Positions 31,082 to 39,550 of a stretch of DNA of 64,000 bases are shown piece after piece. Numbering within the stretch: the stretch's first letter is position 1; every line of letters begins with the position of its first letter. The stretch covers positions 1-64,000 of the forward strand of contig NZ_CAKZNF010000016.1 in NCBI RefSeq assembly GCF_937129435.1. Reading direction: 5' to 3'. The notes under the pieces were generated by a model. The model did not search any database. It was not told the origin of the DNA and saw nothing but the letters and a program-made list of their open reading frames with translations. The translations under genes and the position numbers were made by a program. The stretch is from an uncultured Parasphingopyxis sp. (GTDB lineage Bacteria; Pseudomonadota; Alphaproteobacteria; Sphingomonadales; Sphingomonadaceae).

Positions 31082-32460
31082 CGGCCTTTGTCCCTCCCAA
31101 GCCCGCAGGCAATCCCAGGAAGCTCGGTCCGGTCGCGCGCTTCTTCCGCAGCTTCCATTCCTCGACAGCGCCGCTCTACGCCAACAGCTATTCGATGAAG
31201 CTCGGCGAGGTCCGCCTGCCGCGCCGCACCATGTATTTCGTCAATCAGCCCGATCTGGTGCAGGAAATCCTGCTCGGCGACGTCGATCGCTATCCCAAGT
31301 CGGATCTGATGGCGACGATGCTCGAACTGCTGCTTGGCGAGAGTATCTTCGTTTCGAACGGCGATCTGTGGAAGCAGCAGCGGCGGATGATGGACCCGGC
31401 GTTCGAGGCGACGCGGATCAAGGCGATCTTCCCGCTGATGCGCGAGGCTGCCGAGGCGATGGCGGCGCGGTTCGATGAAGGCGCGGTCGGGGCGGACACG
31501 CAAGCCGATCTCGAAATGACGCATGTCACGGCCGATGTGATCTTCCGCACCATCTATTCGCGCGCGTTCACCCGCGAAGAAGCAGAAACGATCTTCGAAA
31601 ACTTCGAAATTTTCCAGCATCTCGCCTGGCAGCATGGTGTTTGGACGCTGGCGGGCGTGCCGCAGAAACTGTCGATCGGGCGGTTGCGGGCGAAGAAATC
31701 CGCGGCGACGATCCGCGAATTGCTCCACGCGCCGGTGCGCGAACGGCTGGCGGCGATCGGGCGAGGCGAGGATGTGCCGCAGACGGACATGCTCTCGGCC
31801 TTCATTCGCGCCGAAGATCCCGAAACCGGCAAACGTTTCGACGAACGCGAGCTCGTCGACCAGATCGGCATCATGTTCCTTGCCGGTCACGAGACATCGG
31901 CCTCGGCGCTCGCTTGGGCGCTCTATCTGATCGCGCAATGCCCCGATGTGCAGGCGCGGATGCAGGCGGAGGCCGATACGGCTTTCGCCGACGGCCAGCT
32001 GGAATTCGCAAAGCTCCGCCATCTCGGTTTCACGCGCGATGTCTTCCGCGAAACGCTGCGACTCTACCCGCCCGTCTCCTTCATCCCGCGCGACGCGACC
32101 GAGGAGCAGGTGATGCGCGGCAAGCATATCATGCCCGGCTCGATCCTGTTCGTCTCCCCGCTGCTCGAACACCGGCATACCGAGCATTGGGACGATCCCG
32201 ACACGTTCGATCCCGACCGATTCTCGCGCCCTGAAACGCGGGCGTCCGAGCAAAAGGCCTATTTCCCCTTCTCCAAGGGCCCGCGTGTTTGCCTCGGCGC
32301 GGCCTTTGCGCTGCAGGAGGCGGTGATCATCCTCGCGACGATCCTGCGCGAGTGGACCGTGACGCCGGTCGAAGGCCATGTACCCGAACCCATTGCCCGG
32401 CTGACGTTGAGGTCGGAAAATGGTATCAGGTTGAACTTCGAACGGAGGGACCGGTCATGA
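31078..32460 (+). CDS. Cytochrome P450
   Basis: 460 aa soluble bacterial P450. The I-helix is LAGHETSASALAWALY, the ExxR helix ETLRLYPPVSFIPRDAT, and the heme-ligand loop FPFSKGPRVCLGAAFALQEA with Cys405. No redox partner gene is adjacent. It overlaps the hydrolase upstream and a tiny lipoprotein gene downstream by ATGA. The similarity looks closest to fatty-acid or xenobiotic-hydroxylating P450s, but the substrate cannot be read from sequence. Confidence 0.93.
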   Translation: MTAFVPPKPAGNPRKLGPVARFFRSFHSSTAPLYANSYSMKLGEVRLPRRTMYFVNQPDLVQEILLGDVDRYPKSDLMATMLELLLGESIFVSNGDLWKQQRRMMDPAFEATRIKAIFPLMREAAEAMAARFDEGAVGADTQADLEMTHVTADVIFRTIYSRAFTREEAETIFENFEIFQHLAWQHGVWTLAGVPQKLSIGRLRAKKSAATIRELLHAPVRERLAAIGRGEDVPQTDMLSAFIRAEDPETGKRFDERELVDQIGIMFLAGHETSASALAWALYLIAQCPDVQARMQAEADTAFADGQLEFAKLRHLGFTRDVFRETLRLYPPVSFIPRDATEEQVMRGKHIMPGSILFVSPLLEHRHTEHWDDPDTFDPDRFSRPETRASEQKAYFPFSKGPRVCLGAAFALQEAVIILATILREWTVTPVEGHVPEPIARLTLRSENGIRLNFERRDRS

Positions 32461-32555
32461 TCAAGGCTTTGGCCATCGCCGCCATGCTCTCGCTGGCCGC
32501 CTGTGCGACCTATGCCGGCGGGGAACCGCAATATCCGGATCCGATCTATGATTAG
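32457..32555 (+). CDS. Very small lipoprotein (32 aa)
   Basis: Encodes MIKALAIAAMLSLAACATYA plus twelve more residues. LSLAAC is a good lipobox, leaving a mature peptide of only 17 residues starting at Cys16 and ending PIYD. The ATG overlaps the P450 stop (ATGA) and its end overlaps the next lipoprotein start by eight bases, so its position in the chain supports translation. No family is recognised; size and lipobox recall entericidin-like peptides, but there is no sequence match that I can see. Confidence 0.65.
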   Translation: MIKALAIAAMLSLAACATYAGGEPQYPDPIYD

Positions 32556-32997
32556 GGCCGTGCCGGGCATTGCGGCGGCCGCTACTGCACTGGCGCTGTC
32601 CGCGTGCGAGGACGCGCCTTCCACCTCGGTCGAGGACACGCCGAGCATCGTCGCCGAGGACGATGCCGGCGATGCCGACTGGGCACCGACGAGCCCGCCC
32701 ATTTTCCGCGGAGTTGGTCAGGAACCCGGCTGGATCGTCCGCATCTATCCCGACTATATCGTCTACGAAGCCGATTACGGCGAACGCACCGTCCGCGTCC
32801 GCACGCCAGAGGCCGAAGCCGGCGAAGATACCGTCCGCTATGTGACGGACGAGCTGACGGTCGAGATCGCGGACGGCGAATGCGCCGATGTGATGAGCGG
32901 CGCCCGTTATGGCGCGAGTGTCACCGTGATCGAGGATGGGCGGTCGTTGAGCGGATGCGGCGGCGAGGAATTGGCTTCGGCCGAAGAGGTGAATTAG
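32548..32997 (+). CDS. Lipoprotein with COG3650-like domain
   Basis: 149 aa from ATG 32548. The signal peptide has lipobox LALSAC (MIRAVPGIAAAATALALSAC). The mature part contains IFRGVGQEPGWIVRIYPDYI, VRYVTDELTVEIADGECAD and a late YGASVTVIEDGRSLSGCGG, resembling small META/MliC-like envelope proteins grouped as COG3650. Two Cys residues could form a disulfide. It ends the run that starts at chvI. Role unknown. Confidence 0.82.
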   Translation: MIRAVPGIAAAATALALSACEDAPSTSVEDTPSIVAEDDAGDADWAPTSPPIFRGVGQEPGWIVRIYPDYIVYEADYGERTVRVRTPEAEAGEDTVRYVTDELTVEIADGECADVMSGARYGASVTVIEDGRSLSGCGGEELASAEEVN

Positions 32998-33060
32998 CCG
33001 CGCCGCCTGGTCAGAAACCTCGTCCCGGCTTCCGTTGGAATGGCGGCACTCATTTGAGGA

Positions 33061-34464
33061 TTATTCCGCCGCCTCGTCGGCATCTTCATCGTCATTGTCG
33101 GGCCCCGGCAGGGCATCGATCTGCGATTCGCGCGCGATCGTCTCGACAGGAGGGATGTCCTCCAGTTCGCGCTTGCCCGTCTCGATATCGAGCTCCTGAA
33201 ACTTGCGAGCGGTTGAGACCACATTGCGATCGAAGCTGCCGATGAACTTGTTATAGTTGTTCACCGCCGTGTTGAGCCCGCTGCCGACCGTCTTCAGGTG
33301 ACCGGCGGCCACCGCGATGCGGTCGTACATCTCCTTGCCGAGCTGGCCGATCTGCTTGGCCTCGCGCGCCAGCCCCTCCTGCCGCCATACCGCTGCGACC
33401 GTGCGCGCAATGGCGATCAGGTTTGTCGGTGTCGCGAGAAGGACACGCTTGTCGAAGGCATGGTCCCAAAGCGACGCGTCGTGCTCGAGCGCAGCGGTCA
33501 GGAAATGCTCGCCCGGCACGAACATGATGACATAATCGGGCGCTTCCTCGAACTGATCCCAATAGGCCTTGCGTGACAAGCCATCGATATGCGTTTTCAT
33601 CGACGCGCAATGCTGCGCCAGCGCCGCCTCTCGCCCTTCGTCGTCATCGGCGTTGAACGCGTCCTGATAGGCGTTGAGCGACACCTTTGCATCGATGACC
33701 AGCGAACGCCCTCCAGGCACCGTCACGACCGCATCGGGGCGCAGCCGCCCGTCTTCGGTGTTGATACTGTGTTCGGTGACGAAATCGGTGTGTTCGGCTA
33801 GCCCGCAGCTTTCGAGAACATTCCTCAACTGTTGCTCACCCCAACGGCCGCGCGCCTTGGGTGCGTTGCGCAGAGAATTGACGAGTCGGGCGGCCTCGGC
33901 CTGAACGCGTTCCTGCCCGGCTCGCATCTGCTCGATCGTCGATTTGATGTCGCCATAGGCCTCGGTGCGCTCGCGCTCGACCTTGCCGACCTGTTCCTCA
34001 TAGGCCTTCAAGCGCTCGCCGACCGGCAGGAGTAACGCCTTCAGCTTGGCCTCGTTGCGCTCGCCTGCCTGGTTGAAACGGCTGTCGGCGTCCTCGATGA
34101 ACTTCTTGCGTGCTTCGCCGAGCATCTTTTCGCCGACTTCGCGGAACTGGCCGGCCAGCAGGTCCTTCGCCTCGCGCAATTCGGCGAGGCGCGCCTCGAA
34201 GGCCCGGTCGCGTTCCTCGGCGGCGGCCTTCAACCCTGATAGTTCGCGCTGTGCCGCATCCCTCTCGTCGCGCACGCCATCAAGCATGGTGCGAAGGTCC
34301 GCGACCGTCTGCCGCCCCTGCTCTTCGGCGATACGCACTTCCTCGCGCAGCCGCGCATTATCCTCGCGTAGCGGTGCCGTCGTCCGTCCGGCGGCAAACC
34401 AGCCGAGCAATGCGCCAACGACAAGTGCGACGATGGCAAGAATGACGGTAATGAGCGGGTCCAT
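33061..34464 (-). CDS. rmuC: DNA recombination protein RmuC
   Basis: 467 aa. An N-terminal membrane anchor (VILAIVALVVGALLGWFAA) is followed by a long coiled coil (about residues 30-190) and the RmuC nuclease-like core: GRWGEQQLRNVLESCGL, RPDAVVTVPGGRSLVIDAKV, SLNAYQDAF, YVIMFVPGEHFLTAAL. Known to limit inversions at short inverted repeats in E. coli. It is convergent with the lipoprotein genes and downstream of def on the same strand. Confidence 0.95.
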   Translation of the reverse strand: MDPLITVILAIVALVVGALLGWFAAGRTTAPLREDNARLREEVRIAEEQGRQTVADLRTMLDGVRDERDAAQRELSGLKAAAEERDRAFEARLAELREAKDLLAGQFREVGEKMLGEARKKFIEDADSRFNQAGERNEAKLKALLLPVGERLKAYEEQVGKVERERTEAYGDIKSTIEQMRAGQERVQAEAARLVNSLRNAPKARGRWGEQQLRNVLESCGLAEHTDFVTEHSINTEDGRLRPDAVVTVPGGRSLVIDAKVSLNAYQDAFNADDDEGREAALAQHCASMKTHIDGLSRKAYWDQFEEAPDYVIMFVPGEHFLTAALEHDASLWDHAFDKRVLLATPTNLIAIARTVAAVWRQEGLAREAKQIGQLGKEMYDRIAVAAGHLKTVGSGLNTAVNNYNKFIGSFDRNVVSTARKFQELDIETGKRELEDIPPVETIARESQIDALPGPDNDDEDADEAAE

Positions 34465-34565
34465 GGTTTTCCCGGCAAGTTGGAACGTAAGGGGAACTTA
34501 TGCCGTGAGACAGCAGCGCGCAAGCGCCAATCCGGGCGGCGCTGTGAGCGAGATCAGGAAATTGG

Positions 34566-34648
34566 ACTCACACAAAGGCGCGAAGACGCAAAGAAGAATT
34601 GGATTACGCCGCGCGCGGAGTCTTCATGCCCTAGCGTTTTTGCGTGAG
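34566..34648. repeat. REP-like inverted repeat between def and rmuC
   Basis: The left arm CTCACACAAAGGCGCGAAG and the right arm AGCGTTTTTGCGTGAG are imperfect inverse copies (CTCAC..CAAA against TTTGCGTGAG) separated by about 45 bases, able to fold as a hairpin. The motif resembles a CACGCAAAGACGC family dispersed in sphingomonad intergenic regions. It lies in a 190-base non-coding gap and ends seven bases from the def stop. Confidence 0.6.
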
Positions 34649-34654
34649 ATAAAA

Positions 34655-35221
34655 CTACGCCGCCTGAAGCCGCCGCGCCTTTTCCAGCTTTTTCATCAAC
34701 ATGGTGCGCTTCATCCGCGACAGGTGGTCGATGAAGAGGATGCCTTCGAGATGGTCCATCTCGTGCTGCAGGCAGGTGGCGATCATGCCTTCGAGGCGTT
34801 CCTCGAACTGGTTGCCATTCTCGTCCATCCAGCGAGCGACGCACCAATCGGGGCGATCGACATCGGCGAACTGGTCGGGGACCGAGAGGCACCCTTCCTC
34901 ATAGGCGCGCATTTCGGTCGCCGTTTCGAGGATCTCGGGATTGATGAAGACGCGCGGATCCTTGATCACCTCATGCTCGTGATCGCAATGTTCGCCATGG
35001 GCGTGATCGTGATCGTGCGGCGCCGGTTCCTGCAGGTCGATGACGAGAATGCGCTTCGGCACGCCGACCTGGATCGCGGCGAGGCCGATGCCCGGCGCAT
35101 CGTACATCGTTTCGAACATGTCGGCGATCAGCGTGCGTGTCTCGTCCGTCACCTCGTCGATGGGCTCGGAAACAGTGCGCAACCGTGGATCGGGCGCCTC
35201 AAGGATCGGTAGAATGGCCAT
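34655..35221 (-). CDS. def: Peptide deformylase with a His-rich insertion
   Basis: Removes the N-formyl group from nascent proteins. 188 aa. All three motifs are intact: GIGLAAIQVG, EGCLSVP and QHEMDHLEG supply the Cys and two His ligands. Between motif 1 and motif 2, residues 69-83 read HDHDHAHGEHCDHEH, seven His and one Cys within fifteen residues, where ordinary deformylases have a short acidic loop. This insert could bind metal. Otherwise the sequence is typical through RMKRTMLMKKLEKARR. Confidence 0.95.
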   Translation of the reverse strand: MAILPILEAPDPRLRTVSEPIDEVTDETRTLIADMFETMYDAPGIGLAAIQVGVPKRILVIDLQEPAPHDHDHAHGEHCDHEHEVIKDPRVFINPEILETATEMRAYEEGCLSVPDQFADVDRPDWCVARWMDENGNQFEERLEGMIATCLQHEMDHLEGILFIDHLSRMKRTMLMKKLEKARRLQAA

Positions 35222-35263
35222 AGGGAGAATTTAAGCCGATAGCGGTTGCGTTTCAAGTTGCCG

Positions 35264-35860
35264 CTAAGACACGGGTCTCCGCGCCCTGAGCGCCTGTGCC
35301 AGCGTCCCTTCATCGAGATAATCGAGCTCGCCGCCGACAGGCAGGCCATGGGCGAGTTGGGTGACACGGACGGGGTGGCTCTCGAGCCGTTCGGCCAGAT
35401 AGTGCGATGTCGTCTGCCCCTCCAGCGTCGCGTTCATCGCCAGGACCACCTCGTCGACATCGCCGTCCGCCACGCGGGCGATCAAAGCATCGATGCCGAG
35501 ATCCTCGGGCTGAACACCGTCCAACGCGGAGAGCCTCCCGCCGAGCACATGAAACTTGCCGGGAAACAGCCGCGACCGATCGAGCGCCCAGAGATCGGCA
35601 ACCTCCTCGACGACGCAGAGCGATCGCTGGTCGCGCTTGGCATCGGTGCAGATGCCGCACGGATCGCTGGTGTCGACATTGCCGCAGATATGGCAGGTCG
35701 CCAGCTTGTCCGCGACGTTTTCAAGCGCGCGCAACAGCGGGGTCAGCACCGCCTCGCGCTTTTTCAGGAGGTGCAGCACCGCCCGCCGCGCCGATCGCGG
35801 ACCGAGGCCCGGCAGGCGTGCGAGCGCCTGGGTCAGCTGATCGATTTCCCGCGATGCCAT
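35264..35860 (-). CDS. recR: Recombination protein RecR
   Basis: 198 aa. Acts with RecO and RecF in gap repair. The start used is [20 protein letters not shown]; the longer frame has no homology. A helix-hairpin-helix ([17 protein letters not shown]), the C4 zinc finger CHICGN...CGIC (Cys56, 59, 68, 71) and the Toprim domain ([51 protein letters not shown]) are present. Confidence 0.96.
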   Translation of the reverse strand: MASREIDQLTQALARLPGLGPRSARRAVLHLLKKREAVLTPLLRALENVADKLATCHICGNVDTSDPCGICTDAKRDQRSLCVVEEVADLWALDRSRLFPGKFHVLGGRLSALDGVQPEDLGIDALIARVADGDVDEVVLAMNATLEGQTTSHYLAERLESHPVRVTQLAHGLPVGGELDYLDEGTLAQALRARRPVS

Positions 35861-35904
35861 GCGGGCGATATAGAGGCTGGTACTGACTGCGCGCCACCCC
35901 AAAA

Positions 35905-35995
35905 CCGTATGGGCTGAGCTTGTCGAAGCCCTGCCCTTTCTACTAACCCGGCCCAAGGCAAAAACAGCCCTTCGACAGGCTCAGGGCAAACGGAA
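35905..35995. repeat. Sphingomonad REP-like inverted pair between recR and fmt
   Basis: The left copy, GGGCTGAGCTTGTCGAAGCC (35911-35930), and an inverted right copy, CCCTTCGACAGGCTCAGGGC (35968-35987), are reverse complements with few mismatches and are separated by about 37 bases. This 'CCTGAGCCTGTCGAAGG' sequence is dispersed through many sphingomonad genomes. Placed between a leftward and a rightward gene, it can form a large hairpin. Its function is unknown. Confidence 0.8.
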
Positions 35996-36008
35996 GTATC
36001 GAATCGCC

Positions 36009-36914
36009 ATGCGCATCATCTTCATGGGAACGCCCGATTTCGCCGTCCCGGCGCTCGAAGCGCTGGTCGAGGCGGGACACGAGGTTGCCGCCGTCTACAG
36101 CCAGCCGCCGCGCCCTGCCGGACGGGGGAAGCAGTTGCGCGCATCGGCTGTGCATGAACGGGCCGCGGCATTGGGGCTCGAAGTCCGCACGCCTGCCAGT
36201 CTGAAGAGCGACGAGGAAAAGGCCGCCTTCGCCGCGCTTGAGGCCGATATCGCGGTGGTCGCGGCCTATGGGCTGATCCTGAACCAGGCGATCCTCGACG
36301 CGCCCGCCCATGGCTGCCTGAATATCCATGCCTCGCTCCTTCCTCGATGGCGGGGGGCGGCGCCGATCCAGCGTGCCATCCTTGCCGGGGACGCGGAGAC
36401 GGGCATCACGATCATGCAGATGGAACGCGGCCTCGATACCGGGCCGATGCTCGCCAAGCGCCTGACCCCGATCGCAGACAAGGCAGCCGGTGAGTTGACG
36501 GAAGAGCTGGCGGCGATGGGCGGCGGGCTGATCGTCGAAGTGCTCGACGATCTCATCGCCTTTCCGCCCGCCGAACAGAATGAGGAAGCGGCGACCTATG
36601 CCGCGAAGATCGAGAAGGCGGAGGCAAGGCTGGATTTCACGCGGAAAGCGCTTCTGGTGGAGCGTAGCGTCCGCGCCTTCAATCCGATTCCCGGCGCATT
36701 CTTCGAAATCGGAGGCGAGCGGTTCAAGGTCCTCGCCGCCGACATCGTCGATGAACACGGCGAGCCCGGCACCGTGATCGACGAACGGATGGCCATCGCT
36801 TGCGCGGATCGCGCTATCCGGCCGACACTGGTCCAGCGCGCGGGTAAGGGCGCGATGCCGATCGACGAGTTGCTGCGTGGCTATCCCGTGGCCCTCGGCA
36901 CACGTCTCGCATGA
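36009..36914 (+). CDS. fmt: Methionyl-tRNA formyltransferase
   Basis: 301 aa. Formylates initiator Met-t[22 protein letters not shown], the catalytic block [33 protein letters not shown] (catalytic Asp) and the C-terminal OB-fold region ([18 protein letters not shown]) are present. The stop overlaps truA by ATGA. The def partner lies 0.8 kb away on the other strand. Confidence 0.97.
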   Translation: MRIIFMGTPDFAVPALEALVEAGHEVAAVYSQPPRPAGRGKQLRASAVHERAAALGLEVRTPASLKSDEEKAAFAALEADIAVVAAYGLILNQAILDAPAHGCLNIHASLLPRWRGAAPIQRAILAGDAETGITIMQMERGLDTGPMLAKRLTPIADKAAGELTEELAAMGGGLIVEVLDDLIAFPPAEQNEEAATYAAKIEKAEARLDFTRKALLVERSVRAFNPIPGAFFEIGGERFKVLAADIVDEHGEPGTVIDERMAIACADRAIRPTLVQRAGKGAMPIDELLRGYPVALGTRLA

Positions 36915-37651
36915 CGCGATACCGGCTGACGATCGAATATCATGGCGGCCCGTTCATGGGCTGGCAGCGCCAGCCGCACGGCCCCAGCGTGCAGCAAGCC
37001 ATCGAAGAAGCGATAACCGAAGTGACCGGTGAGACGGTCCTCGTCTATGGCGCGGGACGCACCGATGCGGGCGTACATGCCGAAGCCATGGCGGCGCATG
37101 TCGATGTCGAGAAGGATATCACGGGGTTTCGGCTCGGCGAGGCTATCAATGCCACGTTGCGCGAGGCCCCGATCGCCATACTCGGTTGCGAGGCCGTGGA
37201 TGACAATTGGCACGCCCGATTTTCCTGCATCGGTCGCCGCTACGCCTATCGGATCGTCAACCGGCGCGCGCCGCTGGCGCTCGAACGCGGGCTCGCCTGG
37301 CGTATTCCGCAACAGCTCGATGCCGAAGCGATGCACGATGCTGCGCAGCATCTGGTCGGACGGCACGACTTCACGACATTCCGGTCGGCACATTGCCAGT
37401 CGGACAGTCCGGTGAGGACGCTCGACCGGCTCGATGTCGAACGCGATGGCGAGCGTGTGACGGTTCATGCGGCGGCGCGCAGTTTTCTGCATCACCAGGT
37501 GCGGTCGATGGTTGGATGCCTTGCGCTGGTCGGCCAAGGCAAGTGGAGCGGGGATGACTTGAAGGCGGCGCTCGATGCAGCGGATCGGACGACGCTCGGC
37601 CTGAATGCGCCGCCCGAGGGTTTGTATTTTGTCGAGGCCGTTTACCCGTAG
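36911..37651 (+). CDS. truA: tRNA pseudouridine(38-40) synthase
   Basis: 246 aa. [20 protein letters not shown], catalytic Asp52 in [25 protein letters not shown] and [18 protein letters not shown] are standard TruA landmarks. It is translationally coupled to fmt and ends three bases from the convergent XrtA amidotransferase gene. Confidence 0.97.
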   Translation: MTRYRLTIEYHGGPFMGWQRQPHGPSVQQAIEEAITEVTGETVLVYGAGRTDAGVHAEAMAAHVDVEKDITGFRLGEAINATLREAPIAILGCEAVDDNWHARFSCIGRRYAYRIVNRRAPLALERGLAWRIPQQLDAEAMHDAAQHLVGRHDFTTFRSAHCQSDSPVRTLDRLDVERDGERVTVHAAARSFLHHQVRSMVGCLALVGQGKWSGDDLKAALDAADRTTLGLNAPPEGLYFVEAVYP

Positions 37652-37654
37652 TGC

Positions 37655-39544
37655 TCAGGCGAAGATGCGCGTGAACGATCGTTCGAGCATCAGCAATTGC
37701 CAAAGCAGCCGGCCATGCTCGACGCGTCCCGACTGGTGCTCCTCGACCACCCGGCCAAGTGCCGCGCGATCGAACCAGCCCGTCTCGGCCAGCGTCGTGC
37801 TCGCGGCGACGCGCCGCGCTTCTTCTGCCAGCGGGCCGCGAAACCAGGCGCTGATCGGCGTGACGAAACCCTGTTTACGACGGTAGAGTATCTCATCGGG
37901 CAGATAGGCCGCCATTGCCTTCTTCATCAGCCACTTCCCCTGCCCTCCCCGCACACGCTGCTTGACCGGCAGGCTGGCGGCGAATTCGACCAGCCGGTGA
38001 TCGAGTAAAGGTTCGCGTGCTTCGAGGCTTACCGCCATGCTCATGCGATCGACCTTGGTCAGGATATCGCCGGGCAGCCAGATCTTCAGATCGGCATATT
38101 GCACGGCAGCCAACCCGTCTTCCGCGGGCGCGTTTTCGATGCAGCTTATGTATCGGTCCTCGGCACGATGCCCCTGCAATGCTGCGCGGAATCGATCGCT
38201 GTAAAGTGCGTCGCGCTGCGCGGGACCGGTGACTCCCACCGATGCCGCATAGGCCTCCGCACCGGAGCGCGCGAGGCCCTGGAAAGTCGATTTCGCGCGC
38301 AGCATTTGCGGCGCCCAATCGAGCTTGGGATAGAAGCGGCCTACCGTCCCGAAGACGGGTTTCCGCAACGCTGACGGCACAAAACCGCGCACACGCTCTT
38401 CGCCCGCGTGAAAGATGTGCCGACGATATCCCGCGAACGCCTCGTCCGCGCCATCGCCTGACAGCGCCACCGTCACCTTCTCACGCGCCAGCTCGCAGAC
38501 GCGATAGGTCGGCAGCGCGCTGGCGTCGGCAAAGGGCTCGTCGAAGGCTTCGACCAGCGTATCGATCAGCGCGAAATCGTCGGCGGCGACGATGCGTTTG
38601 CGATGATCGGTCGCGAAGCGGGCGGCCACCTGGTCGGCAAATCTCGTTTCGTCGTGATCGGCTTCGTCGAAACCGATCGAACAGGTCTGCACGGCCTCGC
38701 GCGAGCGTTCGGCCATCAGCGCCACGACCGAACTGCTGTCGACGCCACCCGAAAGGAACGCGCCCAGCGGAACGTCGGCGATCATCCGGCTCGTCACAGC
38801 CTCGCGCATGTGCGCCGTGCATTCCTCTTCGGCATTGGCGGTCGAGCGTCGTCGGGGCGCGAACGTAGCGTCCCAATAGGCGCGCGGCGCCGGCTTCGGG
38901 TTGCCCGATCGAAGTGCGAGCATATGCGCCGCGGGAAGTTTCTCGACACCCGCGACGAAGCAGGCGTCGTCGGGCACATAGCCCCAGGCGAGGAAATCCT
39001 CGATCGCCTGTTCGCTGGGCCGCCGCCGCAGCAAGGGATGCGCCAGCAGACCCTTCAGCTCGGAAGCAAAGATCAGGCTGCCGTCCGAAACCTCCGCATA
39101 GTAGAGCGGTTTGACGCCGAGACGGTCGCGCACCAGCCCGAGCGTCCGCTCACGCTGATCGTATATCGCGAAGGCGAACATGCCGTGCAGCTTCTCGACG
39201 CAGCCTTCGCCCCATTGCCGCCAGCCGTGAAGGATGACTTCGGTATCGCTCGCCGTGGTAAAGACATGGCCGAGCGCTTCGAGATCGGTGCGCAGCTCGC
39301 GGAAATTGTAGATCTCGCCGTTGAACACGATGACGAAGCGTTCGTCCGCCGTTGCCATCGGCTGGTCGCCGCCGGCGAGGTCGATGATCGACAGCCGGCG
39401 ATGGCCAAGGCCGATGCCCTGTGCCGTCCACACGCCCGATCCGTCCGGCCCGCGATGGGCGAGAATATCGGTCATCGCCCTGACCCGGGCCGGATCGACG
39501 GGCTTGGCGGTTTCGAGATGGAAGATGCCGGCGATTCCGCACAT
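37655..39544 (-). CDS. asnB: XrtA/PEP-CTERM system amidotransferase (asparagine-synthase-like)
   Basis: 629 aa. The N-terminal glutaminase starts MCGIAGIF with nucleophile Cys2 and shows LGHRRLSIIDLAGGDQPM and FNGEIYNFREL. The C-terminal synthetase has the ATP loop LSGGVDSSSVVALMAERS and ALSGDGADEAFAGYRRH. It belongs to the exosortase-A-linked asparagine synthase family and probably amidates a sugar of the exported polymer. It is the last gene of the leftward XrtA arm, six bases after xrtA. Confidence 0.94.
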   Translation of the reverse strand: MCGIAGIFHLETAKPVDPARVRAMTDILAHRGPDGSGVWTAQGIGLGHRRLSIIDLAGGDQPMATADERFVIVFNGEIYNFRELRTDLEALGHVFTTASDTEVILHGWRQWGEGCVEKLHGMFAFAIYDQRERTLGLVRDRLGVKPLYYAEVSDGSLIFASELKGLLAHPLLRRRPSEQAIEDFLAWGYVPDDACFVAGVEKLPAAHMLALRSGNPKPAPRAYWDATFAPRRRSTANAEEECTAHMREAVTSRMIADVPLGAFLSGGVDSSSVVALMAERSREAVQTCSIGFDEADHDETRFADQVAARFATDHRKRIVAADDFALIDTLVEAFDEPFADASALPTYRVCELAREKVTVALSGDGADEAFAGYRRHIFHAGEERVRGFVPSALRKPVFGTVGRFYPKLDWAPQMLRAKSTFQGLARSGAEAYAASVGVTGPAQRDALYSDRFRAALQGHRAEDRYISCIENAPAEDGLAAVQYADLKIWLPGDILTKVDRMSMAVSLEAREPLLDHRLVEFAASLPVKQRVRGGQGKWLMKKAMAAYLPDEILYRRKQGFVTPISAWFRGPLAEEARRVAASTTLAETGWFDRAALGRVVEEHQSGRVEHGRLLWQLLMLERSFTRIFA

Positions 39545-39550
39545 GGGCGG

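Noticed and set aside
30970-32379. 469-codon minus-strand frame under the P450
   Set aside because: The heme loop and ExxR on the plus strand settle the coding strand.
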